A stretch of 37,853 nt of DNA from Nephromyces sp. MM_2019 (lineage: Eukaryota > Apicomplexa > Aconoidasida > Nephromycida), in the NCBI GenBank assembly GCA_015657535.1, contig JADHZB010000173.1:1-37853 (forward strand), read 5' to 3'. A program made the translations under genes and the position numbers. Below the pieces are notes generated by a model. It ran no database searches. It saw nothing but the letters and a program-made list of their open reading frames with translations, and was not told the DNA's origin. Positions 12,601 through 23,912 of the stretch are shown here, one piece after another. How positions within the stretch are numbered: the stretch's first letter is position 1; each line of letters opens with the position of its first letter.

Positions 12601-15600
12601 AAAACTCAGGTTTTGCCTCTTTGTCTTTGGGGGAAGCTACTAGCTCCACAGTAGAGTATAAAGTAGAGTTGCTTCTCAACTTAATACAACTCCAGAAACT
12701 ATCATTTAAAGCATCAAAAAATGATGCTTCATCACTTTTTTCGGTTCCACCACACATAATCCCCTTTAGTAGTTTGCCCTGACAAATTTCTCCTGCCTCA
12801 TCTTCATCTTTAAACATCTCATCGACTTCTGCCCTCCATTTTCTAAGCAAAAAATGCCATTTTCCCGGCTGATCAAAGTAAAAGGCTGTTTCCTTAGTAA
12901 CAAAGGGTTTTTCGGCATGAACACCTGCCAAACCAGAGTAATCTACGCGCAAAAAATTCGAACGAAAAAGTAAACATTAGGAGATGCCACACACGCACGG
13001 ATCAGGAGATGCCACACACCAACATCAGGTGAATCAAAAACTCGCACAAACATCAAATTCCTCGATATATGCGAACATGAACTCACTGGATAGACACACA
13101 TAAAAGGCATTAAACAAATAAAATCGGCATCTCCAGAAAAAGAAGCAAATTTTGCGGCTGACTCAGCTACTCTGCTAGCAGGCCTCATCCACAGATTAAG
13201 CAGAAGCCTCAGACGAAGGAAACTCACCACTTTCATCACGAAATCTCGGATTCTGAGCTGATTTTTGTGTGTATGAAGTAAATTGATGGAGTGAGTCGAT
13301 CCCTCTGTATGTGGAGTGAGTTGATGTTTGTGCGTGCGGAATAAATTGATGTTTATCTGTTTTTTGGAGTGAGTTGTTATTAGCATGTCTTTTAAGGTAA
13401 GTTAATATTTCTGAAGATTCTCGAGAATTTGACATCCTCAACTCCTTCCTCATCGACAAAACCGAGCTCTAAAATAAGAAAAATGAGGGCCTTTGCTTCA
13501 ATTTTTCTGCATTTCTTCATCAACTTGATGTGGTTAGCTCTATGCTCAATTGCATATACTGCAAGAGCCATCATTACACAACCAGCTTTCTCCAAAGAGG
13601 GAGTGAAGAAGTCAAATATATATATACGCGTGGAGAGCATAAGATGGAGTCTACCCTATACTTCGCAAAAATAGAGGAAAATGCGTTTGCAAAAGGAGAT
13701 ACCAAAGAATTATCTCTTTCAAGGCAATCATCGGGATCTTCGGTAGCACACACAAAGCAGACGTAAACGTACATACACTAGCAGAAGTGCAAGAAAACAC
13801 ACAGAAGTCAACACAGACACACACAGAAAAAAGGAAATAAGCGGAGAGAAACGTGCGCACGCGTATATGCAGAGAAAAACAGATACGAACTCAAAAAAAA
13901 ACATATACACAAAGCAAAAAGCAAGCAGGCACGCACGCAAAGAAAAACACACATATGCACGTACGCACACACCTCAAAACACACCCACACACACAAAGCA
14001 GCACACATAAACAAACTAAAACAAGCCTAAATACCAACATGTGTTCAAAACTCGTGGCCTGCGAAGTATCTCTTCCCCACTAAACACCACCTCTCTTAAT
14101 CCTTCCCAAAAACCCACTACATAGAAGCTTGAAAACGGATTCCTGCACGCACCTAAACAGAGAAAACGTTATAACTCACGATATAATATAAAAAATATAT
14201 ATACCTGAGCATGAAGACTGACTTTTCTCCCTGCTGCATTCACTGCTTTGTATAATGAATGGCTAATCTTCAAGGCTGACGAGCATGCCTCCAATGAGTA
14301 ATCCCACACACAAAATATACAGCAAATTCTAGGGAATCGGGCAGATTCTCTGTAATAATTTTCGTCAAGAAGAAGGAAAAATCCGGCGTTTTCTCTCGTA
14401 TTATCCTCTACAGCACTAAAGTTACTATTCACTCTCTGATGATCTTCAAGGGAAACAGAGAAGCTGTGTGTATTCAAGAAATCCCCGCTTTTAAACTGCA
14501 GATCTTCCTCGACATGATTCTCATGACGTTTGCCTCTGTCCTTCGTTCTTACGTTGGCGGGAGTTTCATCCTTCTTAGGGTTTCTCCAATCCAACCCACA
14601 AACTCCTTCCTTCTTACTCGTTCCTAATACCTCATCTAAAGGAAACTTTGATGTTCTTTTAGAGCTCCAGGAAGCATCAGATGAAGAGTTTTGAGCGAAT
14701 TCTTCCCTCTTTTTGCTCTTTATCACGCTATCATTTGAATTTTCATCAAATTCACCCACTTTCCTCCTATTCTCCCGCTCATTAATCGTCCAAACACTGT
14801 CTAAATCATACGCAGAAAAACGAATTTCACCTTCTTCTCTTGAAGATTCGACACCAAACTTATCGGAGGCTTCTTTGGATTCTACAGTGGAGACGTTCCT
14901 CCTCTTGCTCTTCTCGGAAACAGAGAAACCACTAAGTCCACCAACAAGGTGTGAATCGTTTTTTTTCTCCTCTTCAAGCTTCCTTCTACTCCTAAAATTG
15001 CTACAATCGACAAGAGTCGCCCCGGAGGAAAGCTCTGAAGTTTTCAGCTCTTCCTTCCAGCAGTAGAAGTAGTAGCTGAAAGATTCATAGTAGCGAGAGG
15101 ATGGTATTCTTCCCTCCATCCTAGTTTCCTCAGTATAGTCTTGGTGCCTATCTTCATGTGTGTGTTTTTTTTCTCGCAGAAAACTCTTCTTTTCCTCTTC
15201 CTTCTCCTTCAAAACTCTCTGCTGAAGCTGCCGGGATACAGAGAGAGCAAAGGCAGGCGAATGGCTTACAAACACACAGCTGCGGCCTTCAAGAAGGTGG
15301 GAAAAAATGACAGAGTCAATCTTCTCCGGCGATTTTGCTAAACTATTAGGACCTGCACCATCATCATTTACAATCACGAAAGGATAAGCTATTAAAGAGG
15401 AAGATGCATCATCTTCTCCCGAACTTTTTTGCTCCAGAGCTACCTTCTCTAGAGCTTTTTGGATGAGTTTTACACAAAACTCATCAAGGATAAAAGGAGG
15501 TGAAATGATGAAGAAAACGCAAGCAAGCTTTGGCCTAGCTGTACTGCGTTTAAACTCATCCTTTGCATCAAAGACGCAACAAAAACTTCTCACATCATTA

Positions 15601-18600
15601 ATACCTCCACGAGCAACTTCTAAGCTCCTTTCCTTCCTAGGATGCTCCTCATGTAGCAATGATTTACCAGAAGAATTTGCACACACACTCCACTCATGAC
15701 TATCTGAAGAATTTAGCACACCTTCTCTGGAGTGTGGCTGACTTCCGCTGTGAAAGCTGCAAAACATCATCTTGTAAGTATTCTGATATTCAAATCCTGC
15801 CTGCTTACCATTTTCAAGATCTTCACATTCAGTGCTGTTATCGGGGTGCAATACTTGTGTGCGTCTATTGCTCCCTAGGGCTTCCCTACTACTTTCATGC
15901 TTTACAGGAAGATGATCACTTAAACCCCTAGTTTTTTGGCTTTGAATAGATCTCATAAACGGAAGCTTAGCATCATCACTTTCTTCCTCTTCATTATCAT
16001 TATGAGATGAAGATTTTGACGCATCTCGGAAGGTTTCTGTTGCTTCAGAATCCACAATTAAGAGAGATTCGTCAGTATATTTCGATATTTTATCAATGAA
16101 GCTGCCGGAGGAAGCAAAGAGAGGGTGACCTTGCTGCTCTTTAAGCTGCTCTAAGGGTCTGCAGCACCACGACATATAGCTGCTGATGAATGAGACAAAT
16201 AAACCAAGGTTTTGGTCTAGTAGTTTGCTAATCTTTCCCATGTGTGAAGATGTAAGATTAATTCCTCCGTCGTCAAGGGAGAGAAGAGCCATCCTCTTTA
16301 TAACATCGCTTAAGAAGCTCCAAGCCAACAAACACACGAAAAACATCTCAGAATAGCCCTGGATACTACCGTAAATGAAATTTTTCATACACTCAGACAC
16401 ACACATTGGACACACCGCCCCATTCCTTGTAACCAGAGAATCGCACATTGAGTAATCTGAAGCTTTTTTCAAGTTTTGATAATGCAATACATAATGCAGA
16501 AAGCTTTTCTTATCAAATAAACCCTCATACCTGCACTTTAGCGCTACACACTGGAAATTCTCGCGCGATTTTCCAACCTCTGAAGATAATCTTCCGGTAT
16601 TTTTGGATTTCAGGGTAAGAGTACTGTGTGTGCTAGGCTGATGCTGAGCTATGGAAGATGAGGTTGGGAGGGTTAAAGATGAGGTTGGGAGGGTTAAAGA
16701 TGAGGTTGACGATGGGAGGGTTGAAGATGATGCTGGGAGGGTTAAGGATAATGGAGGAGACGTTGAAGATGATGACGAAGAGCTTAAATAAGAGGAACAA
16801 TCCTGAGCTTCATCGGCAGATACTTGCCCGGAAAAAGCTTCATCTGCTGCGTTTCTCGTGACTGTCGATGTAAAGCTAGTCTGTTCATCGCTTGCAGATT
16901 CATTGCGTAGTAAAAAGCTTTGGAAAGGTGAATTCTGCCCTTTCACAGCTGTATCCTGCAGCATCAACGAAGAATCACTTTTCACAAGAAAATCTCTAAT
17001 AGGATGGGAAAGCACACAGCTCAGTATATCTTCATAATTCTGGTGGCTTGAAGAAACAGGTCCAGCCAAGCAAACTCCGCCCATACCTTCAACCAGAGCT
17101 TTGTGTCTTCGCATCAACAAAAACCAGCTCTCAAAAAAGCCATGCATACAAGAATAAGGATTCACACACTGCCCGAGCTTAGACAAATTCATTAACTTTC
17201 CTCTAAGAAGCAGGATGCTGGAATAACATAACAACAGAAAAAAAGAACCACAAGATGGAGCGTAGCAGCAGCCGTTTGACCACATAGCTTTCGCTTCAGC
17301 CAATACACTTAAACTATCAATGAGATTGTATATTTTATGAAACGCTATTCCCACGTAATCATCTAGCATTTTTCCTAAAATAAAGCTGAAACTAGCGTTT
17401 TCTAATGCTTCTTTAAGCAAGTATCTGCAACCTTCCCCTCTATTTAACACACACCTCCCATACAGTAGCTCTTCTATAGATTTTCCCCGGGGAACAAGGC
17501 AATTTCTGCCTTCTTTCCCGCCATTTTTCCTATAAATCGATGGTGATGGTAATGGCATTACACTAGGAACACAGAGTGACTGGCAAGCGATGAGTAGTTC
17601 TTCACCCGAAACAAATTCTTGAAGATTCTTCTTCGAGCTCAAATGCTTACAAAACACATCTTTTACTGATTCTATTAGCTCATACTGCATATTCTTCATC
17701 GAGAGCACTTCCAGCACTCTCCCACTATCTTCAAAGATACAGGAAACACACTGCAAAAATTCATCAATACTCTTTGCTTGCTCTAAAGCCTGGAGATACT
17801 CATCAAGGTAAGAAATTCTGCATGAAGTGCTCGAAAATTCTATATACTGAGATTTTGGGGAAGGCTGTTGGGGAGAGGGAGGAAGAGGGGGAGAAGAGGG
17901 TGTAGGGGGAGAGAAATTAGTAGCAGAAGAAAAAAAACCGGAAGAAGAGCTGGAAGCAAAAGACGAGGAAGCAGAAGATGAAGAAGAAACAAATGAAGAA
18001 GAGGACGACACAAACGAAGAAGCAAACGAAGAACAACCACAAGAAGCATCTTCCAATGCCGTATAAGCTCTAGTTATACCTCTAGTATAATTTGGCATAA
18101 AATCACAAGTAGAAACCTTGCTGCTGCCGATCTCTTTAGCATTTCTAGCTACATAAAACACGCCACCACAGCCATCATCTTCATCTACCTCATCTGCTTC
18201 TTTTAAAACCGCGATATTGCCATTAAACACTTCTTTTTTGATAGAAAAAGCGACTTGCTTATACTTCTTTGTGCTGCTTAATTCAGAGAAACCCTCCTTC
18301 TTCCTAGAATCCGATAAGCCTATCGGAATTACTGCTACAACAAAGAAGGTAACGCCAAGATTAAAAGGATCTCTATCGCTTATACCATCTCTTTCTGGGT
18401 ATCGAAAGACCGCCTCCTCCTTCCTCTTCAAGAAGAAGTTTTGAACATCTTCAATCGTATACAGTATTGCAGAAGAAATCCCTTCAAACGCAGGCAACCC
18501 TACACACTGAAAGAAACTAAAGGCAACCGAAGGATCCCAGCAACGTATCGGATACTCTGAAAAGAAGTTGGGAATCAAAGCGTAGAAGCAAAAAGAAGAG

Positions 18601-21372
18601 GGATAAAAGTATTTGCCGAAGGGATTTTTTGCTTCTTTATTGATGTTTTTGTTAAAAGAAGAAGAGCGTTGGAGGTAGCAAAATTTCATCATCAGAAAGC
18701 CTTGGAGAGAGTTGAAAGAAAGGACCTTTTTCAATACCTTCACCTGAAGCGTAGTGTATATATATGAAGGTTTATGTGCAACACAGGGTACTAAGTTATT
18801 ATTATTTTACAGTGCGTGACGCGATATATATGTATACGTTGAATAATGTAGTATAAGACGAAAAATCTTCGTGGCAGCAATAGCTTTGGTTGTAATACAG
18901 TAGTGCCATCTCACACACAAGGGCTGAAAAACGGAGCGAAATCTACCGCAGAGCAACGATAAGACAGCTTGCGTGTGTTGGAAGGAAAAGAAGAAACTAT
19001 TTACAAAGAGTTACTTACGGAGATAAAACAATGCACAAAGGAAAACAAAAAGATTCAGATTAGCGCATGCTACAAAATCCAGCGTTTTAAACTGTCAAAT
19101 CATAGTAAATAAACTCTTAGAAAATACCGTGCCAGACACCTCTAATTATAATCACATAAAAACTGTGTGCATCACAAAAAACTCAAATGCACACACACAC
19201 AGTCACACAGACTCAAGTACACACAATTAGGAACTTAAAAGCCCATTAACCCACAAAAGCCAACACACACACTCAAAAATAAAGGTATAGAAACTCCAGC
19301 CCTCATCCACAAACCCCCACAGGCATATACCAACTAATCCCCATACACACCCACAAAACTCCCACACATGCAAACCCACTAAAACCCTCCCCACCTTTGA
19401 ATCTTCAAGCTGCCTAACAAACATCTTCCACTGCTCCATGGCGAATTCTACCTCCTCAACCCCCTCTTCTTTCTGTGAAAAAACCACGGAAGCTCCTTCT
19501 TCTTCACCATTAACGACGGTTATCCCATTACAATCAATAATCCATTTATCCAGTATAAGGCAATAAGAAACGCACACTTCCAGCCCCCCTCCCTTCAAGT
19601 GAGGAAAACTGTAAATCTTCACATTAAAGCCTTCTAGTATTGCCGATCTAATCTCTTGGGCTAGATACCAGCTGCTCAGCAAACAAGATTCCTGCCAAAC
19701 ATAAAGCGGAGGCCGACATTCTCTGGGAAGTCTAAGAGATTCGGTGAAGACGGGAAAGTGTAATTCCCACGAGTTTCTCAATAGGCTACGCGAAATAACC
19801 CATCGAAAAGTTGACTTTTTCAGTTGAGCAGGCCTATGATGCTCTTCTTCGTTTGAGCCATGGGATGAAAGGAAAATCTCGGATTTATTTTCAGGCGTAG
19901 GAGAGGGAAAAGAAGCATGGAAACCACCACCAGCGGATGATGTGTGTGTGCTTTCACCTTTCAGTTTACCTTCCCTGCTCTCTCGACTTGACTCCTCTTT
20001 TTGAGCCGCAAAAAGAGGCTTTCTTTTAGGCATAGACTCTCTTGGCCAGGAAAAAGCATTTTTTATAATATCAGAGTAACCGAAGCCCACAGAAGCTTCG
20101 GGATGATAGAAAACGACAATCTTCAAAAAGCTTATATGAGGCCCGAGTTTATCACTAGAGGTAGCAGAGGCAGCAATTCCACTTTCGCCTGACCTTTTCC
20201 CCGTCTTCAGGCTTCTTGATAAGCGTGAAGATGGCATACAATGCATTAATCTTTCACAATGATATAGCCTCTCCACATAAAACTTTAAAAGACCTGGAAG
20301 ATTACCTGCTCTTTTCACTGTGCTAGCCACAAGCTGGTACTCCTTCCTCTTTAAACTACTGCAGTTACCAGTTGAAGAGTTTTTTAAGGGGCACCTCCTA
20401 CCCTCAAACTCTCCCTTAAGAAAGGCAGGCACCGGGTGTGTGCTATCTGGGGACTTCTCAAACTTTCTTGAAGATGAAGAAGAAGCGTAAACGGGAGGAG
20501 CTTCATTGGAGGGGGTGGAATTATTCACTCGCACACCGACATTTCCAACGCCTTTTCTACGCTTAAAAGTCCCCTCATAAACTGCGGAAAAAGGAGGGCC
20601 GAAATTCCTTTTGCGGGCGGAGGATTCTTCGTTGCATACTTTGGTTTCAATAATAGCTTTAAACGGTGTGGAATCAATCTTAAACTCACCATTTTTCAAT
20701 CTTCCTGCTTCGTCATCATCAGTATTAATAGCAGAAATCATGATATTCTTTGATTTATAAACTTCGTCAGTGTGTGGTGATTTTAAAAGCACTGCCGAGA
20801 TTGGGTTTTCCGGAGCTCTTGAAATTTTTTCTAAAAAAAAAACCAAGAAATATGAGGTGTGGGGCTTGATGCAGAAAAGCAAATTTTAGAGTTGAGGCTC
20901 TAGGATTTAGAATAAGTAGGGTTTAGGGTTTCTCCTAAGTAGGGTTCAAGGTTCCCAGAAATATTGATTAAGTCAATCATAACGCACAATAACCGTACTA
21001 TCTACCATATATGGCTTGTGGATTGCAAATTTCGGGCACACACACATTCATGCATCACTACGCATATGCATAAATGTGCAGTGGTTACAGACACAATATA
21101 TCAGGAGTAGGAGAACTTAAAACCCACAAGGAACCACATAATCATTCCAAAAACACCAATTTTTCCCCACCTTCTTCATGATTTCCTCTTGGCTTTGAAT
21201 GTTCCTGAAAAATATCCAGAGAAACTTCTTCTCCAAAGACAAACGACTTACGTTCTTTAGCACGAAAAAAAATGGCCTCTTGCCTACTTTTAAGCGTACG
21301 GGAGAAGTTCAAAAAACTCCATCCTCCAATCCAAAATGCAGGGTCGAGACTAGCCTCGAAATCTCTCATCAT
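3631..21372 (-). CDS. Giant tRNA-ligase-like protein (kinase + cyclic phosphodiesterase)
   Basis: Eleven exons join with matching phases: 21372-21252, 20830-19395, 18743-14205, 13468-13228, 13085-13020, 12942-11575, 11162-11043, 9702-8398, 7463-7398, 7316-4884 and 4643-3631 (12,708 nt, about 4,235 aa). The start ATG follows an in-frame TGA. Near residue 2569 is a P-loop (GIPGAGKSS), then SSDG (about 2616), DKNHP (about 2700), and a YPWS...ECIRRV segment (about 3233). In order and spacing these match the polynucleotide-kinase part of plant RLG1 and fungal Trl1, where LIPAMPGCGKS, ADKN and NPYSLDAL occupy the same places. Two 2H-type motifs follow: HVS (codon H at 5400-5398) and HTT (4341-4339). 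Family members heal and seal exon halves in tRNA splicing and the unfolded-protein response. I could not place the ligase KxxG motif; residues 1-2100 are unrecognised. Usual family length is 800-1,100 aa. Two adjacent genes is the main alternative. Several acceptors, notably 7463 and 7316, are tentative. Confidence 0.6.
4339..5550 (-). other. Cyclic phosphodiesterase (2H) module of the giant protein
   Basis: This segment spans the end of exon 10 and the start of exon 11. A hydrophobic stretch (CYFVDLSAFLSSVKRF, LLPKILGAFP) leads to HVS at 5400-5392. About 270 residues later FIPHTTLLKT contains the second H-x-T (4341-4333). Two H-x-(T/S) motifs facing each other form the 2H phosphoesterase site, which opens 2',3'-cyclic phosphates in tRNA ligases. 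A Pro/Ser-rich insertion (DYPP, SYHPP repeats, about 5140-5270) lies between them. The assignment rests on motif order after the kinase; the first histidine is the less certain one. Confidence 0.45.
8101..8346. repeat. 123-bp tandem duplication
   Basis: Two nearly identical 123-bp copies (8101-8223 and 8224-8346) begin TGAACCCACTTCACACATGC. Each copy contains smaller TTCACACACA / CACTAAACCCATTTCA sub-repeats. The block sits in the giant gene's intron between the exons ending at 8398 and starting at 7463, on the exon-8 side. Confidence 0.85.
10076..11032. repeat. TG-rich then CA-rich intron filling
   Basis: The 1.3-kb intron between 11042 and 9703 holds a degenerate TG-rich block (10076-10400 on the plus strand) and a CA-rich block ending in long ACACAC runs (10918-11032). 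The open frames over these blocks are compositional artefacts. Confidence 0.6.
16655..16745 (-). repeat. In-frame tandem repeat (Ser-Ser-Leu-Thr-Leu-Pro)
   Basis: Inside exon 3 of the giant gene an 18-21-bp unit is repeated about four times, giving SSLTLPTSSLTLPTSS-type protein. Poly-Ser stretches also occur in exon 3 (about 17930-18010) and exon 6 (about 11970-12080). They look like replication-slippage expansions and probably form disordered linkers. Confidence 0.7.
20916..20932. repeat. Telomere-like TTTAGGG motif
   Basis: The plus strand reads TAGGGTTTAGGGTTT, two overlapping TTTAGGG-type heptamers; a degenerate TAGGGTTCAAGG lies at about 20940. Read on the sense strand of the giant gene it is AAACCCTAAACCCTA in intron 1, about 85 nt before exon 2. 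It is too short to be telomeric. Confidence 0.5.
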
Positions 21373-21646
21373 TAAAGGCCTTTTAAAGACATCTCATCTT
21401 CATCTTCAAATGAAAAAAAATGGAAAAATTCTAAGAAAAATAGCACAAAAGCTAACACCACCCACGAAGATGACAATAGAGCAATGCAAAGACCTAACAA
21501 TCATACACTGTAACTAGAAGCACGAAAAGTGCAAAAAAACTGCAAAAATACTCAAATTCTTTCTCCTCTTACTTTATACTGGAGAATATATAAAGGATAA
21601 CAGTAAATTCTCGTCTTCACACATTCTTGTGTACGAAAAGTGGAAG
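21373..21646. promoter_or_regulatory. Short divergent intergenic region
   Basis: These 274 bp separate the ATG of the giant minus-strand gene from the ATG of the small plus-strand gene, so they must hold both promoters and 5' UTRs unless either gene starts further away. A TATATAAA element at 21587-21594 is about 53 nt upstream of the plus-strand ATG. That is close for a TATA box plus UTR but possible in compact genomes. No equivalent element is clear for the minus direction. Confidence 0.35.
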
Positions 21647-22024
21647 ATGACGAATATCATTGCTCAGCAATCTCAGTTATTCTCTTTGTGTAAAGAGCTG
21701 ATGGAGCGCCTAGTTTTTCATCATATCCATATTTCCAAAGAGTTGAGAAAAAAAAAATTTTGAAGATGAAAAACAGGCGAATAAATTTCATCGTGTTGCA
21801 AAGACTAACAGAATTCTCATACTATGGACTATGCTATGTATATCGAGATATCGCCTAGTTGAATAGCAAAGAAGAAGCATCCAAAAAGCTTCATTACTTC
21901 ATAAGCTGAGAAGCTAAATTACCAAGAAGAGGAAGCTTTAACTAACGAGAATCTCCGAAGAAAAATCATTGTGAGGCAAATATGCAAGCTTAGGAGGCTT
22001 CAAGAGGTTGCTAACACGAGCTAA
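21647..22024 (+). CDS. Small helical protein, three exons, unrecognised
   Basis: Exons 21647-21741, 21777-21837 and 21911-22024 join in phase to 89 codons plus TAA. The introns are 35 nt (GTTGAG...AACAG) and 73 nt. The protein starts MTNIIAQQSQLF and is mostly alpha-helical by eye: KELMERLVFHHIHISKERIN, then an acidic-to-basic C-terminal helix with NYQEEEALTNENLRRK and KLRRLQEV. It has the feel of a small subunit of a larger complex, but I recognise no family. Without the first intron the frame is broken at an A10 tract, which is why simple frame scans miss it. The stop overlaps the stop of the convergent gene at 22021. Confidence 0.5.
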
Positions 22025-23540
22025 CTGTGTGTGCTGCTATCTACTCTTGTAGTGTGTGTTAATAAGTCTCTTCGCAACTGCATGAGGGAAACACAACTCT
22101 ATAAAAGCTTATAAGTCGAAATGTGTGTTAAATTGGCTGTATGTGCTGCTATATTTCGAAGCTAATTTATGCAACGCTCCTACCTCATACGGAGAAAAGC
22201 TTGAAGAACTGCAAATCTAGCTTTTCGCAGCAAGCAAAAAGTGTAGGATTCCATTAGATAGTAGCATTTCGCTTCGTATATTCCTGTTTTTTCCTTATTT
22301 TTTATAATCATTCGCAGCTGTTTTTTATAATTTAAAAAAGCATCCTCTTACCAATGAATTCCATCATTTTTGGTTAGCTTTGGCTATCAAAAGACTAGGG
22401 TTTTATTAAAGGCTAATTGATGAATCTTCTCCTTTACCTGCTGGTGAAGATATATTTTGCAAAACTCTCTGGACTTGCTAGATACTCCTTAATTCTGCCA
22501 GTTTCGTAGCTGAAAACGAGCATTTCAGATGAATTCTCACCTTCTTCATCCTCTCTGCTGGATTGCCTGCCATCTATGCACTCTGCTATTCGTGAGCCAT
22601 ACAGCTACCATTGATTATCTTAGGCAAATTCTTCACTCCATCCTAATACTCTTGCCTAGGTTCTAAACCATGCTCATTCTTGTGGTTAGATTATGCACCA
22701 CACCCCTCTTACCTTGGTTCTACCCCACTCCCTCCTCATCGCCCTTGTTAGGATATATGCCCCCTCCCTCCTCAGCCTCCTTGGTAGATTATATGCCTAC
22801 CTCCCTCCTCACCCCACTCCCTAGACTCTCCTTTATCCATAAGCCAAGCGCTACCACTGACTCTCCCGCACACACAACCCATTTCACCAAAGATAACACC
22901 TAGGCGTTTGTTAATTCCACTAGATCTCACCTACCTTGATCTCTCCCTCCTTGCAAGCCAAGCAATGAATATCTTATAAACCACCTCCCTGCCTCATTGG
23001 GAAAAACAGTGAGCACCCAAAAAACACCCAAAACACCCTAGTCTTTGCTGCTATCCCACACACACATAGAAACCCCTAGTCTTTCAACCCAATCCAAGCA
23101 CACACACACACACACAAAAGCCCCTAGTCTTCCAACCTAACCCAAACACACACCCCACATCACTCGCTAGGCAAACTCTAGTGTGTGACCCGCCAGCGCA
23201 ACAACTACTTTTCATTTTGTACGTTTGTATAATGTTGCTTTTTTCACCTCCTACGCAAAATATTAATGTACTACTCTCCCTCTTGTGCGCAGTAGTTAGC
23301 TCTTTCACTTCCTCCACCCCCCAAGTTAGATTCCTAGTAGAATCCTCTCTCTCCGCATGCTTTTTGCTTACAAAAAAATAAAACTACTTGAGGAAATGAG
23401 AGCTTTCCATATTTTTGAGAAGAAATCTCTTGCCAGTATATGAAGAGGAGAGAGAACTTCTTCATCTCTATAATGTAGCTCTCTCTCGGTAATAAAGCTT
23501 TGTGTGCGGCCATCCCGCATTCACTTCTACTCGTCTTCAT
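22021..23540 (-). CDS. Unrecognised multi-exon gene
   Basis: The first exon is 23540-23388 (51 codons from ATG, donor GTAGTT). A second exon near 23312-23160 encodes KELTTAHKRESSTLIFCVGG and a Cys-rich tail. The 3' exons are firm in phase: 22604-22438 (GSRIAECIDGRQ, MLVFSYETGRIKEYL), 22208-22184 (a 25-nt exon) and 22077-22021 (RRDLLTHTTR, stop TAG at 22023-22021). Exons between 23160 and 22604 are unresolved; a candidate lies around 22990-22935 with strong splice sites. FCVGGEKSNII and LVFSYETGRI could be beta strands of a propeller-like protein, but this is only an impression. No function is assigned. Confidence 0.45.
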
Positions 23541-23912
23541 GCATCCTGATATAATGGAGGACTGCAACTTTCGAAGCTATTAGTTTTTGAAGACGAATTT
23601 GGCCTTATTCTAGCCTTTTTTACCTGCATTTCTTATGATATTTCATGGAATGAAGAGGAAAACTTTGGATGTCTGAGGTTGAAGAACTTTTTCGCCACGC
23701 CACATCTTCAATAGATATCTTCTTACAGAAAAATTCCCTTATAATATATATGGCATGTGTATATCCGTGGCTTCTAGTGGGCTTTCCTCTTTTGGTATTA
23801 TAGTAGAATTTTATGCCTTTTTTCTTATATGTATGTGTAGCTGCACGCGCCGGTATGAAGATTCTAGTTTTTGAATAGTTTTTGACTTCAAGTTTTTCTC
23901 ACGAAGAGCATC
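23541..23912. promoter_or_regulatory. Divergent intergenic region upstream of the helicase
   Basis: These 372 bp lie between the ATG of the minus-strand gene and the ATG of the DEAH-helicase gene and should contain both 5' regions. There is an AT-rich TTATAATATATATGG stretch at 23739-23753, about 160 nt upstream of the helicase start, and no coding-like sequence. Confidence 0.3.

Noticed and set aside
21742..21776. Frameshift or slippage at an A10 tract in the small gene
   Set aside because: A one-base change in the A tract would restore an open frame, but a 35-nt intron with GT and CAG ends covers the tract and gives an equally coherent protein without needing an error.
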